Source: Mesorhizobium sp.
Lineage (GTDB): Bacteria; Pseudomonadota; Alphaproteobacteria; Rhizobiales; Rhizobiaceae
Direction: 5' to 3'
DNA length: 64,000 bases
Assembly (NCBI GenBank): GCA_004020875.1
Contig: SAPZ01000003.1
Span: 62,001-126,000 of the forward strand
Shown: in pieces, positions 56,864 through 64,000 of the stretch
Position numbering within the stretch: position 1 is the stretch's first letter
Layout of the letters: each line of letters opens with the position of its first letter
The notes under the pieces: model-generated
The model's database searches: none
Told to the model about the DNA's origin: nothing
Seen by the model: the letters and a program-made list of their open reading frames with translations, nothing else
Program-made: the position numbers and the translations under genes

Positions 56864-57913
56864 TCAGCTTTCGGCGCCCAGGCCCCGCGCCAGCTTGCCG
56901 TCGCGGTCATAGGCCTTGACGATCTCGGCGACCAGCGGGTGGCGCACCACGTCGCCCTCGTTGAAGCGGACGGTGACGATGCCGGGCACGCCGTCGAGGA
57001 TGCGCAGCGCCTCGACCAGCCCCGACTTGGTGTTGGGCGGCAGGTCGATCTGGGTCGGGTCGCCGGTGACGATCATGCGCGAGTTCTCGCCGAGACGGGT
57101 CAAGAACATCTTCATCTGCATCTGCGTGGTGTTCTGCGCCTCGTCCAGGATCACCGCCGCATGGGCCAGCGTGCGGCCACGCATGAAGGCCAGCGGCGCG
57201 ATCTCGATCACTTCGGCCGCGATCGCCCGCTCCACCTTGTCGGCCGGCATCATGTCGTAGAGCGCGTCGTAGAGCGGCCGCAGATACGGGTCCACCTTCT
57301 CCTTCATGTCGCCGGGCAGGAAGCCCAGCCGCTCGCCGGCCTCGACGGCTGGGCGCGACAGCACGATGCGCTCGACCATGCCGCGCTCCAAGAGCATCGC
57401 CGCATGCGCGACCGCCAGATAGGTCTTGCCGGTTCCTGCCGGGCCGATGCCGAAGACCATTTCAGAACGCTCCAGGGCCCGCATATAGGCGTCCTGCGTC
57501 AGCGAACGGGCGTAGATCGTCTTCTTTCGCGTCGAAATCTGGGCGGCCGAAACCTTGCCCTTGCGCTCCATGGTGGGCAGCGTCAGCTGATCGTCGGCGG
57601 CAATCGCCATGCGCACGGCGCCGTCGACGTCCGACTGGCCGATGTCGACACCCTTCTGCAGGATGCCGTAGAGCGTATCCAGCGCGCGGCGCGCCTGTTC
57701 GGCGGCTGAGGCCGAACCCTTGATCGCAAGCTGGTTGCCGCGCGAGCGGATATCCACGCCGAGCTTCTGCTCGAGCCGCGCCAGGTTCTCGTCGAACTGA
57801 CCATAAAGTGCGCTGGCAAGCTTGTTGTTGTCGAAGGTCAGTACGATGTGCGCCATATCGGAAGCCCCGGTCGCCTGGTTCTGGGGCAGATTCTTCAGTT
57901 CGGCAGCGCTCAA
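56864..57913 (-). CDS. PhoH-family ATPase
   Basis: Predicted RNA-associated ATPase encoded beside ybeY. An N-terminal KH-like part ('LEQKLGVDIRSRGNQLAIKG') precedes the P-loop domain with Walker A 'FGIGPAGTGKTYLAVAHA' near residue 160, 'FMRGRTLAHAAVILDEAQNT' and 'MIVTGDPTQIDLP'. 349 residues. The start is a TTG with a strong GAGGAGAG site 5 bases upstream; the internal ATG 19 codons in lacks such a site. Confidence 0.95.
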   Translation of the reverse strand: MSAAELKNLPQNQATGASDMAHIVLTFDNNKLASALYGQFDENLARLEQKLGVDIRSRGNQLAIKGSASAAEQARRALDTLYGILQKGVDIGQSDVDGAVRMAIAADDQLTLPTMERKGKVSAAQISTRKKTIYARSLTQDAYMRALERSEMVFGIGPAGTGKTYLAVAHAAMLLERGMVERIVLSRPAVEAGERLGFLPGDMKEKVDPYLRPLYDALYDMMPADKVERAIAAEVIEIAPLAFMRGRTLAHAAVILDEAQNTTQMQMKMFLTRLGENSRMIVTGDPTQIDLPPNTKSGLVEALRILDGVPGIVTVRFNEGDVVRHPLVAEIVKAYDRDGKLARGLGAES

Positions 57914-57940
57914 CCGTCTCTCCTCATCTGCCGAGGCCCG

Positions 57941-59341
57941 TCAGGCCAATTCGGCGAACAGGCTGTTGGGGCCTGTCTTCGTGATTCGCACGTCAATAAT
58001 GTCACCGATTCCACCGGCCTTGTCGTCAACAATCACCGGGTTCAGCCATGGCGAGCGGCCAAGAATCTGACCGGGGCGGCGACCTGGCTTCTCGATCAGC
58101 GTGCTGACGGTTCTGCCGACCAGGCTGGCTATGAAATTCTGCTGCTGATCGTTGATCAGCGCCTGCAGGCGCTGCAGCCGTTCGTCCTTCATAGTTTCGG
58201 AAAGATGACCGTCCATCTCGGCGCCCGGCGTGCCAGGACGTGTGGAATATTTGAAGGTGAAGGCGGAGGCATAGCCTACCTCGCGCACCAGTTTCAGAGT
58301 CGCTTCAAAATCCTCTTCCGTCTCGCCGGGGAAGCCGACGATGAAATCGCCCGACATGGCGATGTCGGGACGGGCGGCGCGGATACGCTCGATGAGCGCC
58401 AGATAGTAGCGTGCCGTGTGCCTGCGGTTCATCGCCTTCAAAATCCGATCGGAGCCCGACTGCACCGGCAAATGCAGATAGGGCATCAAGGCGGGCAGGT
58501 CACGATGCGCGGCGATCAATTCGTCGTCCATGTCGCGCGGGTGGCTGGTGGTGTAGCGCAGCCGCGCCAGTCCGGGGATTTCCGCAAGCCGGAACAGCAG
58601 GCGGCCGAGACCCCATTCCTGACCGTTTTCACCGGCGCCGTGCCAAGCGTTGACGTTCTGGCCGAGCAGGGTCACCTCGCGCACGCCGGCCTCGGCCAAG
58701 CGCTCCGCCTCGGCGACGATCTGCGCCACCGGGCGCGAGACCTCGGAGCCGCGCGTATAAGGCACCACGCAAAAGGTGCAGAACTTGTCGCAGCCTTCCT
58801 GCACCGTGAGGAAAGCGGTGACGCCTCGCTTGGCAAGCTCGGTCCGCTTCGGCTGCGGCAGATGTTCGAACTTGTCCTCGATGGCGTATTCGGTCTCGAC
58901 GATCTTCTCGCCGCCGCGAACCCGCGCCAGCACGTCGGGCAGCCGGTGATAGGTCTGCGGGCCGATGACCAGATCGACCGCCGGAGCGCGGCGGATGATC
59001 TCGGCACCTTCGGCCTGCGCCACGCAGCCGGCGACACCGATCAGCAATTCACGGCCGGCCTCGGCGCGCTCGGCCTTCATGTCGCGGATGCGGCCAAGCT
59101 CGGAATAGACCTTCTCAGCCGCCTTCTCGCGGATATGGCAGGTGTTGAGCAGCACCAGATCGGCGTCCTCGACGGCGTCGGTGGCGACATAGCCGTCGGC
59201 GGCCAGCGCGTCGGTCATGCGCTGGGAATCGTAGACATTCATCTGGCAGCCATAGGTCTTGACGAAGACCTTTTTTGCCGTGCTGGCCGAGTGCTCGGCG
59301 GCAGCGCCGATGCCGTGGCTTTCAATCGTGTTCAGTTCCAT
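57941..59341 (-). CDS. miaB: tRNA-2-methylthio-N6-dimethylallyladenosine synthase
   Basis: Radical-SAM methylthiotransferase that modifies A37 of tRNA. The N-terminal MTTase domain has '[19 protein letters not shown]' and two further Cys in '[11 protein letters not shown]' and '[11 protein letters not shown]'. The radical-SAM cluster is C-x3-C-x2-C in '[18 protein letters not shown]' near residue 182. The C-terminal TRAM domain ends '[11 protein letters not shown]'. I use the ATG giving M-E-L-N-T-I; the frame is open 10 codons higher. It is followed by phoH after 27 bases. Confidence 0.97.
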   Translation of the reverse strand: MELNTIESHGIGAAAEHSASTAKKVFVKTYGCQMNVYDSQRMTDALAADGYVATDAVEDADLVLLNTCHIREKAAEKVYSELGRIRDMKAERAEAGRELLIGVAGCVAQAEGAEIIRRAPAVDLVIGPQTYHRLPDVLARVRGGEKIVETEYAIEDKFEHLPQPKRTELAKRGVTAFLTVQEGCDKFCTFCVVPYTRGSEVSRPVAQIVAEAERLAEAGVREVTLLGQNVNAWHGAGENGQEWGLGRLLFRLAEIPGLARLRYTTSHPRDMDDELIAAHRDLPALMPYLHLPVQSGSDRILKAMNRRHTARYYLALIERIRAARPDIAMSGDFIVGFPGETEEDFEATLKLVREVGYASAFTFKYSTRPGTPGAEMDGHLSETMKDERLQRLQALINDQQQNFIASLVGRTVSTLIEKPGRRPGQILGRSPWLNPVIVDDKAGGIGDIIDVRITKTGPNSLFAELA

Positions 59342-59413
59342 CGGGCGGCTTCTACCGCCTTTCCGTGACAAAAAACAGACGATTTTGCCCGAAGCGCGCC
59401 GCGCAGCCCGGAC

Positions 59414-60214
59414 TCACCGGCTTTTGGCCGGATCGGCGAGGATGCCTTGCATCATCTCGCGCACCTTGGCTTCCATCAGCCTTGCCGTTTCCTTGCGGCT
59501 CGAACCCTTGGAGAACGGCACCGGCTCGCCGAAATGCACCTCGGCATCGATCGCGCCTTCGGCGAGCAGGGTTTTGAGGTGCGGCATCAGATCCTGGTCG
59601 CCGATCCAGGCGGTGATCGGCCGATGGCGGCGGCCCATCGGCATGCCGTGCAGCCGCGTATAGGCAATCGCCACGGGCTGGATGAAGACCTGTTCCGCCG
59701 CGCCTTCCGAAATCGCTATGGAGGCCGCGCCGAACAGCGTGCTCTTGAACGGCAGCACCAGGTTGCCGTCGCCGGTCGAGCCTTCGGCGAACAGCACCAT
59801 GGCGTCGCCTTTCGCCATCCTTTTGGCGATTTCGCTTGCCTGGTCGCCGGAGGTGCGCTTGCGCTCGCGCTCGATGAAGACGGTGCGCTGCAGCTTGGAG
59901 AGCATGCCGATGAGCGGCCAGCCCTCCATGTCGGCCCTGGCTATGAACTTCACATCGGCGAAGGAACCGAGCACCATGATGTCGGTCCAGGAAATGTGGT
60001 TGGCAGCCACCAGCAGAGGGCGGTCTTTGGCCAAGCTGCCCGTCACATGCACCCGCATGCCCAGCGCTCGCAGGACCATGCTGTGCCAGATCTTCAGGAT
60101 GACAGTTTCGGGCCACAGCCCCGTCCTCATCGACAGGATCTGCAGCGGCACCAGCACCAGGGAACACACGACGACATAGAAGAGCGCCAGGAAGATCCGC
60201 AGTTTCTCGATCAT
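59414..60214 (-). CDS. Lysophospholipid (1-acyl-glycerol-3-phosphate) acyltransferase, PlsC family
   Basis: Inner-membrane-associated acyltransferase of phospholipid synthesis. An N-terminal membrane segment ('LALFYVVVCSLVLVPLQIL') precedes the catalytic 'VAANHISWTDIMVL' (H-x4-D) near residue 73 and the acceptor-site motif 'MVLFAEGSTGDGN'. About 266 residues from M-I-E-K-L-R; the frame is open 11 codons above. In rhizobia this position can hold PlsC or the ornithine-lipid acyltransferase OlsA; the sequence alone does not decide. Confidence 0.92.
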   Translation of the reverse strand: MIEKLRIFLALFYVVVCSLVLVPLQILSMRTGLWPETVILKIWHSMVLRALGMRVHVTGSLAKDRPLLVAANHISWTDIMVLGSFADVKFIARADMEGWPLIGMLSKLQRTVFIERERKRTSGDQASEIAKRMAKGDAMVLFAEGSTGDGNLVLPFKSTLFGAASIAISEGAAEQVFIQPVAIAYTRLHGMPMGRRHRPITAWIGDQDLMPHLKTLLAEGAIDAEVHFGEPVPFSKGSSRKETARLMEAKVREMMQGILADPAKSR

Positions 60215-60285
60215 TCGCTCCGGCCCCAACGTTACAGCGCCGTGCACCTTGGGGCGCGCAAACGACGCTGTAACACTCCCACTTG

Positions 60286-60333
60286 GCGCATGATCCTTTC
60301 CGAAAATCGGTGCCGATTTTCGGGGTCATGCGC
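60286..60333. repeat. Rhizobial palindromic element, GCATGATC family, copy 2
   Basis: Outer arms GCGCATGATC / GGTCATGCGC and an inner perfect hairpin CCGAAAATCGG-TG-CCGATTTTCGG. It is related to 31152-31200 and lies between rimI and the acyltransferase gene, 9 bases after the rimI stop. Confidence 0.85.
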
Positions 60334-60341
60334 GACTGTGG

Positions 60342-60836
60342 CTAGCGAAGATCGCGGCGCATGACAAGCGCTCCGGTCGGGCCGTGCTCGGTCGAGCGGT
60401 AATAGTTCGGGCGGTGACCGACCTGGATGAAGCCGAGCCTGCGGTAAAGCCCGATCGCGGGCGCATTGGTCTCATCGACCTCGAGGAAGAGCGCTTCGGC
60501 GCGCTGCGCATGAAGCTCGCGCAGCACGGCGTCCATCAATTGCCAGCCAAGTCCCTGGCGGCGATGGCTACGGGCAACGGCCACGGTCAGGATCTCGCCC
60601 TCACCGGCCGCGAGCCGCGCCAGCACGAAGCCGACGGGCGGCTTGGAGCCCTGTCCCGTCTCACGCGCGGCATAGCCGAAGACCGTGTCCTGTTCGAGGA
60701 GTGCCGCAAACTCGCCGTCGGTCCAGGGCCGCACGAAATCCTCGCGGTGCAGCACAGAGACAGCGGCACTGTCGGCGACCGTCAGCGGCTCCAGCGCATA
60801 ATCCCTGCGGCGCGGCTGAAAGAACGGAATGCGCAT
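60342..60836 (-). CDS. rimI: Ribosomal protein S18-alanine N-acetyltransferase-like protein
   Basis: GNAT enzyme, 164 residues. 'VSVLHREDFVRPWTDGEFAA' and motif A 'LTVAVARSHRRQGLGWQLMD' with the R-R-Q-G-L-G loop match RimI. 'LHAQRAEALFLEVDETNAPA' and 'LYRRLGFIQVGHRPNYYR' are the other RimI blocks. The ATG shares one base with the tsaB stop, so the two are co-translated, the usual tsaB-rimI pairing. Confidence 0.93.
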   Translation of the reverse strand: MRIPFFQPRRRDYALEPLTVADSAAVSVLHREDFVRPWTDGEFAALLEQDTVFGYAARETGQGSKPPVGFVLARLAAGEGEILTVAVARSHRRQGLGWQLMDAVLRELHAQRAEALFLEVDETNAPAIGLYRRLGFIQVGHRPNYYRSTEHGPTGALVMRRDLR

Positions 60837-61525
60837 CAGAGTTCGTTTCCCTTGTCCTGTCTTGGCAGAATGAAACCCGCCTGAGGCTTGGCGTCGGCGC
60901 CGCGCAGATAGAGCGGCTTCGGTTTCTCGCCCGGCTTCTTGGCCGAGGCCAGCCTGGCATAGGTCGCAATATCGGCGGTGGCGGCAATCGGACCGGTGTC
61001 GAAAGGACGCCCAGCCGCAGCGGCAATCCGCGGCGCGGCGGTGCCCACCAGGACCGCTTCAGCAGCGATGGCCATGGCCACTAACTCGGAAAGAGTGGCT
61101 ACCGAAGGTCCGTAAGTCTTGGCTAACATTTTATCATAGAGCGCCGCGTGGAATTCCTCGCGGCCGGCGTCGAGCGCGGCAAGGACCGGGCGCCCGGGAA
61201 AGGCACTCGCTCCCTCGGCTGCCAAGGCTTCCAACGTCGTCACGCCGATCGCCGGGATTTTCAGAGCCAGGGCCAGGCCGCGCGCGGTCGAGACGCCGAC
61301 ACGCAGGCCGGTGAAAGAGCCGGGTCCGATCGAGACGGCAACAGCGTCGAGATCGCGATAGCCGATGCCACTGCCTCGCAAGGCCGTCTCGATGACGTCC
61401 ATCAGATGCTCCGCATGCCCCTTGCCGAGATCGCGCACCTCTCGGGCAAGCTCCTTCCCCGCGTCTGCGTCATAAACACAGGCGGCGCAGAGACTGGCGG
61501 CGCAGTCGATGGCAAGCAGTCTCAT
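60836..61525 (-). CDS. tsaB: tRNA threonylcarbamoyladenosine synthesis protein TsaB
   Basis: Partner of TsaD and TsaE in t6A37 formation of tRNA. 229 residues of the inactive actin-like fold: 'LLAIDCAASLCAACVYDADA', 'KGHAEHLMDVIETALRGSGI', 'VAVSIGPGSFTGLRVGVSTA' and 'VLAALDAGREEFHAALYD'. First gene of the long leftward run as far as seen; upstream is a palindromic element and the convergent-spaced DUF1513 gene. Confidence 0.95.
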   Translation of the reverse strand: MRLLAIDCAASLCAACVYDADAGKELAREVRDLGKGHAEHLMDVIETALRGSGIGYRDLDAVAVSIGPGSFTGLRVGVSTARGLALALKIPAIGVTTLEALAAEGASAFPGRPVLAALDAGREEFHAALYDKMLAKTYGPSVATLSELVAMAIAAEAVLVGTAAPRIAAAAGRPFDTGPIAATADIATYARLASAKKPGEKPKPLYLRGADAKPQAGFILPRQDKGNEL

Positions 61526-61652
61526 GCAAGCAGCTTCATAGGGGCAGCTTCATACGGCCGGTTAACGAACTGGATCGAAACACAATTTCCTCTGCCCGGC
61601 ATGGGCCGCCGCCGCAAGGGCCAGCGCGGAGAAATGTTAAGCGGCTTTGCTT

Positions 61653-61757
61653 CTAGAGCGTTTCACCGTTTCACGGAAACGGCGAGCCGCTCTATCTCTT
61701 TGTTTTGACGCAACTCCGGACGGAAAACCGCTCACACTTTTCCTGGAATTGCTCTAG
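61653..61757. repeat. Mesorhizobium-type intergenic palindromic element, copy D (complete)
   Basis: Most complete copy: CTAGAGCG at the left and GCTCTAG at the right. The left hairpin module is built on CACCGTTTC/GAAACGGCG; the right module has core GACGCAACTCCGGACGGAAA and TTTTCCTGGAATTGC. It lies between tsaB and the DUF1513 gene. Confidence 0.9.
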
Positions 61758-61766
61758 GGGCGACGG

Positions 61767-62873
61767 TCACGCCGTCGCGCCAATGCGCAACATGTGGTTG
61801 TCCCAGACATAATCCGGCTCGGAACGGGTGCCGCCAGCGCCACCGACGATCTCGCCGGCGCCGGTCGTCGCCATGAAGCCGGCGCCGTCGGGTGCAAGGC
61901 CGCAGACCTCGACCAGCGATCTGGTCGCGACCACGCGGCCACTGGCGGCATCGAGCACTGCCAGCGAATTGCCTTCCGGCGAGGTGACGGCGACAGTACC
62001 CATCGCGGCATTGGCGGCGACCGAGCCGATATAGTTGCGGAAGCCGGCGAGCACATCTTGCGGCATCTCCAGGAGTTCGAGCTCCTTGCCGCGCATGGCC
62101 CGGCCGACCAGAGCCGGGCGGTCGGTCGCCGGCCCGCGGTATTGGCAGCCGAACCAGACGGTGCCCGCCTGGTCGCGGTCCATATGGCGGATCGAAAGCT
62201 GACGCAGCGCCGGCGGCAATTCGTGCTTTTCGATCAAGTCGCCGGTTAGACGGTCGACCAGCGTGTAGGAGGGCTTCATCGTCGCGATGTTGAGTTCGGC
62301 CCTGCCATAGTCGGGATGGGTTTCGATGCCGCCATTGGCGATAGCCAGCGTTCGGCCATCGCCGAGCAGGAGGAGTTCGTGCGGCCCCACGCCATAGGTC
62401 GGGAACTCGCCGATGCGGTTGAACTTTGCCTTCGCGTCATAGACGCCGACGACACCGGCCGCGTTGTCGAAATCGTTCTCGGTCGCATAGAGCAAGGCGC
62501 CGTCGGATGAGAACACGCCATGGCCGAAGAAATGCCGGCCGGCGATGCTGGCAATGGTCGAAGGCTTGTCGCGACCTGCATGGTCGAAGACAACGGCGAA
62601 GGTGCCGGGCTGGCGGGCAAAGACCACCGAGCGCTTCGACACCGGATCGAAAGTGACGTCATGGCCGCGATCCGTCAGATCGACCGTGTGCAGGATTTTT
62701 CCCGCCTCGGAGAGCACGGCAGCACCAAAACTGCCGTCGCGCTTGACGAAGGCCGTCGCAAACACCGCATCCGCGGCTAGCGTATCGGCCCAGGCGTGCG
62801 GCGCCATCGCGGCTGCGAAGCCCGCGCCCGCGGCGCGCAGGAAATCGCGGCGGTCTATGAGGGCGGTTCTCAC
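61767..62873 (-). CDS. DUF1513 beta-propeller-like exported protein
   Basis: Exported protein of unknown function, 368 residues. It has a twin-arginine signal 'ALIDRRDFLRAAGAGFAAAM' and repeated propeller-like blades ('GHDVTFDPVSKRSVVFARQP', 'GVFSSDGALLYATENDFD', 'GGIETHPDYGRAELNIATM'). DUF1513 genes usually end operons with imelysin-like proteins and a di-haem thiol-oxidoredictase-like protein thought to act in iron uptake. Here it follows the imelysin-family gene by 4 bases. Confidence 0.9.
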   Translation of the reverse strand: MRTALIDRRDFLRAAGAGFAAAMAPHAWADTLAADAVFATAFVKRDGSFGAAVLSEAGKILHTVDLTDRGHDVTFDPVSKRSVVFARQPGTFAVVFDHAGRDKPSTIASIAGRHFFGHGVFSSDGALLYATENDFDNAAGVVGVYDAKAKFNRIGEFPTYGVGPHELLLLGDGRTLAIANGGIETHPDYGRAELNIATMKPSYTLVDRLTGDLIEKHELPPALRQLSIRHMDRDQAGTVWFGCQYRGPATDRPALVGRAMRGKELELLEMPQDVLAGFRNYIGSVAANAAMGTVAVTSPEGNSLAVLDAASGRVVATRSLVEVCGLAPDGAGFMATTGAGEIVGGAGGTRSEPDYVWDNHMLRIGATA

Positions 62874-62877
62874 GGCA

Positions 62878-63978
62878 TCAATCCCCGTCCAGCGAGGAGA
62901 AGCCGGCGGTCAGGCCGAATTCGGCGGTCATCCTGGTGCCGATCAAGGTCGACAGGCTCGAGGTGATTAGCGCGAAATGCTCGATCTTGCCGCGTAGCGC
63001 AGGGTCCGTGAGCGCTTTGTCGATGGGACCGGCGACCGATTTCGCTGTTGTCACTCCGTTGATGAGCTGGATCTGGATGGATTCGGCCATCCACTGCGCG
63101 TCGGCCGGCAACGCATCGCCGAGCTTCGAGGCCTGGAACAATTGACCGATGCCGGACAGGTTCCCGGCCAGCGAAGCAGCCGTATTCCGCGAGCGCCAGT
63201 AGATCGCCTGCTTCGGCTTGTCGGCGTCCGGCTTGGCGCCAAGAAAGCCCTTGAGCCGCACGTCGCGGATCATGTCCAGCTCATTGATGAAGACGCCGAC
63301 CAGTTCCGTCACCGCTTCGTTGCCGTCGCGGTAGAGCGGGTTCTTCGGTCCGGGATTGGCCCAGAGCGAAGCGAAGCCGTCGGGCTTTTGCCAGGCGTCA
63401 ACCACCTCGCCCGCCATCGTCTTGATGTTGCCGGCAACCGCCTCGCCATAGGCGCAGCGGTAAGGATCGTCTTTCCCGGCAAGCGTTTCGGCGCCGTCGC
63501 CGAAGAGCACATATTCCAACGCGCCGAGGCCCTGCATGGCGACGCTCTTTTGCGCCAGTTGCGCCGGATCGGTGGCTGACAGATCCTTCGATGCGAGCGT
63601 GGCCTGCACTTGCCTCAGGCCGATGCTCTTGCGGTCCGGCCAATAGAGCATACGCTCCAGCCGGTTGTTTTCCTTGATCGGCCCGAAGGCAATGATCTCG
63701 GCCACAGACCAGGCCTCGACCGTGCCGGAAAACGCCGAACGCGCCGCTTCGAGATTCATTTCGGACGGCGCCTCGCATAGCTGGTGCATCGCCTTGGTCA
63801 AGCCCGCCGCATGCTCGTCGAGACCAGCATAGGCGGGGCGAACGAACCCATCGATCGCGCGCCCGATCACGTCGGAAGCCTTGACCGCGGCCGACGCCGG
63901 CAAGGCGGTGGCCAGGAGCAGTGGAAGAGCAAGGGCGGCAGCCAGACGTTTCGACATCAGAGCGACGCGTTTTACCAT
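62878..63978 (-). CDS. Imelysin-family (M75-like) periplasmic protein
   Basis: Exported protein of the imelysin/EfeO group, 366 residues, linked by family to iron uptake. The signal peptide is 'LAAALALPLLLATALPASAA'. Two helical-bundle halves are visible. Where imelysins have G-x-H-x-x-E, this protein reads G-L-G-A-L-E ('MQGLGALEYVLFGDG'), so the metal-binding His is missing. GGAG 8 bases before the ATG supports this start, though an in-frame ATG lies 7 codons in. The ATG is preceded by TGATG, suggesting overlap with a gene beyond the right edge. Confidence 0.88.
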   Translation of the reverse strand: MVKRVALMSKRLAAALALPLLLATALPASAAVKASDVIGRAIDGFVRPAYAGLDEHAAGLTKAMHQLCEAPSEMNLEAARSAFSGTVEAWSVAEIIAFGPIKENNRLERMLYWPDRKSIGLRQVQATLASKDLSATDPAQLAQKSVAMQGLGALEYVLFGDGAETLAGKDDPYRCAYGEAVAGNIKTMAGEVVDAWQKPDGFASLWANPGPKNPLYRDGNEAVTELVGVFINELDMIRDVRLKGFLGAKPDADKPKQAIYWRSRNTAASLAGNLSGIGQLFQASKLGDALPADAQWMAESIQIQLINGVTTAKSVAGPIDKALTDPALRGKIEHFALITSSLSTLIGTRMTAEFGLTAGFSSLDGD

Positions 63979-64000
63979 CAGAGGGACTCCAGGAATTTGA

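Overview
The window looks like chromosomal DNA of a Rhizobiales alphaproteobacterium, most likely Mesorhizobium or a close Phyllobacteriaceae relative. Reasons: high-GC coding bias on both strands; rhizobial gene orders (mutM - enoyl-CoA hydratase - rpsT - dnaA; irr next to fabA-fabB-fabI; lnt - phrR-like regulator - metK - trmB); a complete CpaA-F/Tad pilus locus of alphaproteobacterial type; and two families of palindromic intergenic elements I associate with Mesorhizobium. The genus is an inference from memory of synteny; no search was run.

Layout. 1-5.2 kb: the 5' part of a ligase-associated DEXH helicase, small DUF3606 and KTSC proteins, an NlpC/P60 hydrolase behind a MarR regulator, and an M17 aminopeptidase. 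5.3-17.7 kb: a Tad pilus locus. tadD points right and meets the leftward block tadC, tadB, cpaF, cpaE, cpaD, cpaC, cpaB, prepilin peptidase, Flp pilin (59 codons); tadE- and tadF-like pseudopilins and a stand-alone secretin-N-type protein run the other way. TTAA-N7-TTAA motifs, one of them perfect, suggest CtrA control. 17.7-30 kb: a PhnD-like binding protein, deoB, mutM, enoyl-CoA hydratase, rpsT, dnaA (after an 841-base non-coding leader with two DnaA-box-like sites), dnaN, recF, a MoeB-type enzyme, a GNAT, and a two-gene aconitase X. 30-38.4 kb: a hydroxyacid dehydrogenase, an SH3 protein, DUF4260, irr, fabA-fabB-fabI, a GGDEF/EAL protein with a degenerate GGDEF site, and an RsmC-like methyltransferase.

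38.5-49.9 kb is a leftward translation and RNA-decay block: rimP, nusA, ylxR-type, infB, rbfA, truB, corA, rpsO, pnp. It has a clear promoter and an attenuator-like terminator in front of rimP. 49.9-50.7 kb is a GNAT/ribbon-helix-helix toxin-antitoxin pair lying between trmB and rimP. 50.8-61.5 kb is a long leftward housekeeping run: tsaB, rimI, plsC-like, miaB, phoH, ybeY, corC, lnt, phrR-like, metK, trmB. metK has its own promoter and a terminator-like hairpin just before its ribosome binding site. 61.8-64 kb holds an imelysin-family protein and a DUF1513 protein whose operon continues off the right edge.

Most of the window is conserved housekeeping plus the pilus locus. I found no strongly supported undescribed multi-gene system, no CRISPR array, no rRNA or tRNA and no insertion sequence. 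The most interesting signals are regulatory or structural: the rimP and metK leaders, the hairpin whose arms include the stop codons of two convergent genes, the probable CTG start of trmB, the CtrA-like boxes, and the rpsO-pnp spacer hairpins.
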